Positions 63,149-64,000 of a stretch of 64,000 bases of DNA are shown here, piece after piece (position 1 is the stretch's first letter; each line of letters starts with the position of its first letter). Under the pieces are notes generated by a model. It had not been told where the DNA came from. It did no database searches and was given only the letters and a program-made list of their open reading frames with translations. Location: assembly GCF_001468125.1 (NCBI RefSeq), contig NZ_LNYT01000020.1:1-64000 (forward strand), in the 5' to 3' direction. Source of the stretch: Legionella rubrilucens (GTDB lineage Bacteria > Pseudomonadota > Gammaproteobacteria > Legionellales > Legionellaceae). A program made the position numbers and the translations under genes.

Positions 63149-64000
63149 ATGTTGAGCCGCTTTTTGGTATTGATTTTTATAGGGTTTCTACTTAGTGGTT
63201 GCCATCGCCAGGCGGTAGCGACCGAGCAGCAACCCGGGGCGGTTGCCACCGTTCGTAGCACGCAGGTTCGTTCGGTGCCGAGCTTCAATCATGTCATTGC
63301 CAGAGGTCGTCTCAATGTCGATTTGCACACCGGTTACTCAAAACCGCAAGTTATCCTGCGTGGCGCGGCAAGCGATCTGCAGCAGGTGGTGACCAAAGTG
63401 CAGAATGGCCAGTTGCTTATCCAGATTGGTGAAGGCTATCCTCGTTGCGGTGCGGTTTCAGTCGAAGTGCGCGGTCATTATTTAAATTCATTCACTTACC
63501 AGGGCGGCGGTGTCATCACCGGCTCCCGCCTCCATTCCGGCTTACTGGATTTAAGCATTGATAATCCGGGTAATACGACGTTGGGCGGTGATATTTTCCT
63601 GCGTAAACTGGATGTTCGAGGCAGCGGCAATGTCCAGATTAGCGGTGTGCACGCACATTATTTACAACTGTCCATGCGCGGCAAACCGCATGTGCAATTG
63701 ACTGGGATGGCCAATCTGTCCATGGTCGAACTGGCGGGGGAAGGCTGGTTCAGCATGTATTGGATAAAAAGCGATAAGTTAAAAATTCGCGCCAAAAACA
63801 AAGCCTTTATGCAGTTGGCGGGTATTGCCAATGTCATTGATGTGGAATTATGGGGTAATGCCCAATTTAAAGGGCGTTATTTACGAGCCAACCGTGCCTT
63901 TGTGAAAACGCATGATCGGGCCGTGGCTGAGCTTTCAGCCGTTAAACGGCAGCATACGCTGGCGAGCGATGCCAGTGACATTTATTTTTACAATCTTCCG
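63149..64000 (+). CDS. GIN-domain (DUF2807-like) lipoprotein, partial
   Basis: ATG 63149 opens MLSRFLVLIFIGFLLSGCHR, a lipoprotein signal with LLSGC as lipobox. The mature part begins VRSTQVRSVPSFNHVIARGR and continues with the repetitive beta pattern of GIN/DUF2807 domains (LDVRGSGNVQISGV). All 284 codons remain open to the window end, so the C-terminus is missing. The domain is thought to form a beta-helix anchored to the outer or inner membrane; its role is unknown. Confidence 0.75.
   Translation, partial: MLSRFLVLIFIGFLLSGCHRQAVATEQQPGAVATVRSTQVRSVPSFNHVIARGRLNVDLHTGYSKPQVILRGAASDLQQVVTKVQNGQLLIQIGEGYPRCGAVSVEVRGHYLNSFTYQGGGVITGSRLHSGLLDLSIDNPGNTTLGGDIFLRKLDVRGSGNVQISGVHAHYLQLSMRGKPHVQLTGMANLSMVELAGEGWFSMYWIKSDKLKIRAKNKAFMQLAGIANVIDVELWGNAQFKGRYLRANRAFVKTHDRAVAELSAVKRQHTLASDASDIYFYNLP

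Overview
The window looks like chromosomal DNA of a Legionella-type gammaproteobacterium. The evidence is a secreted T2 ribonuclease resembling Legionella SrnA, moderate-to-low GC, many unidentified cytosolic proteins with the composition of Dot/Icm effectors, and eukaryote-like domains (protein kinase, EEP nuclease, YopJ-like, papain-like and TGS1-like domains) scattered among ordinary housekeeping genes. No tRNA, rRNA, CRISPR array, intact insertion sequence or phage was recognised. The species is inferred, not proven.

Layout. 0-13.4 kb is accessory: a methyltransferase-like protein, a possible terpene-synthase-fold protein beside a Nudix hydrolase and a nucleoside hydrolase, a stretch of gene debris (4.0-5.3 kb), two large effector-like genes (EEP nuclease-like and an 873-aa protein whose 3' end is duplicated in the debris), and three exported or outer-membrane proteins. 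13.6-18 kb has a second-type EF-G and katG. 18.1-21.3 kb encodes a 1053-aa protein with a YopJ-like catalytic core and a C-terminal domain resembling SpvC/OspF phosphothreonine lyases. 21.4-28.6 kb is mostly conserved: K+ channel, RhlE-type helicase, MltA, a phosphodiesterase, Maf, and a DUF2520 dehydrogenase. 29-39.5 kb is again rich in host-interaction candidates: kinase-like, papain-like toxin fold, TGS1-like methyltransferase and a divergent cis-prenyltransferase, mixed with ArsC, GNAT, amidase and membrane proteins.

The most notable system is at 40.8-46.3 kb. It is a compact ribosomally synthesised peptide cluster: a 58-aa precursor with a double-glycine leader, an ATP-grasp ligase of the microviridin/graspetide type, a secreted HEAT-repeat protein, a HlyD-type fusion protein and a C39 peptidase-containing ABC exporter. 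The 30-residue core has three Thr and three Asp spaced symmetrically every four residues around a Gly/Pro turn. This predicts a hairpin held by three nested ester cross-links.

46.3-51.9 kb has CorA, outer-membrane and periplasmic proteins, a hexapeptide acetyltransferase and unknown proteins. 51.98-58.9 kb is a tightly overlapping MoxR-DUF58-DUF4381-BatA-BatB-BatC-BatD aerotolerance-type operon, with a 7 x 39 bp tandem repeat inside batC, followed by an amidase. 60.5-64 kb has a cold-shock protein, a YhiN-type flavoprotein, the T2 RNase and the start of a GIN-domain lipoprotein cut by the window edge.

Two genes appear broken by single-base shifts (26.88-27.13 kb and the 5' end of the gene ending at 33.12 kb). 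All family assignments come from motif reading; no database search was run.
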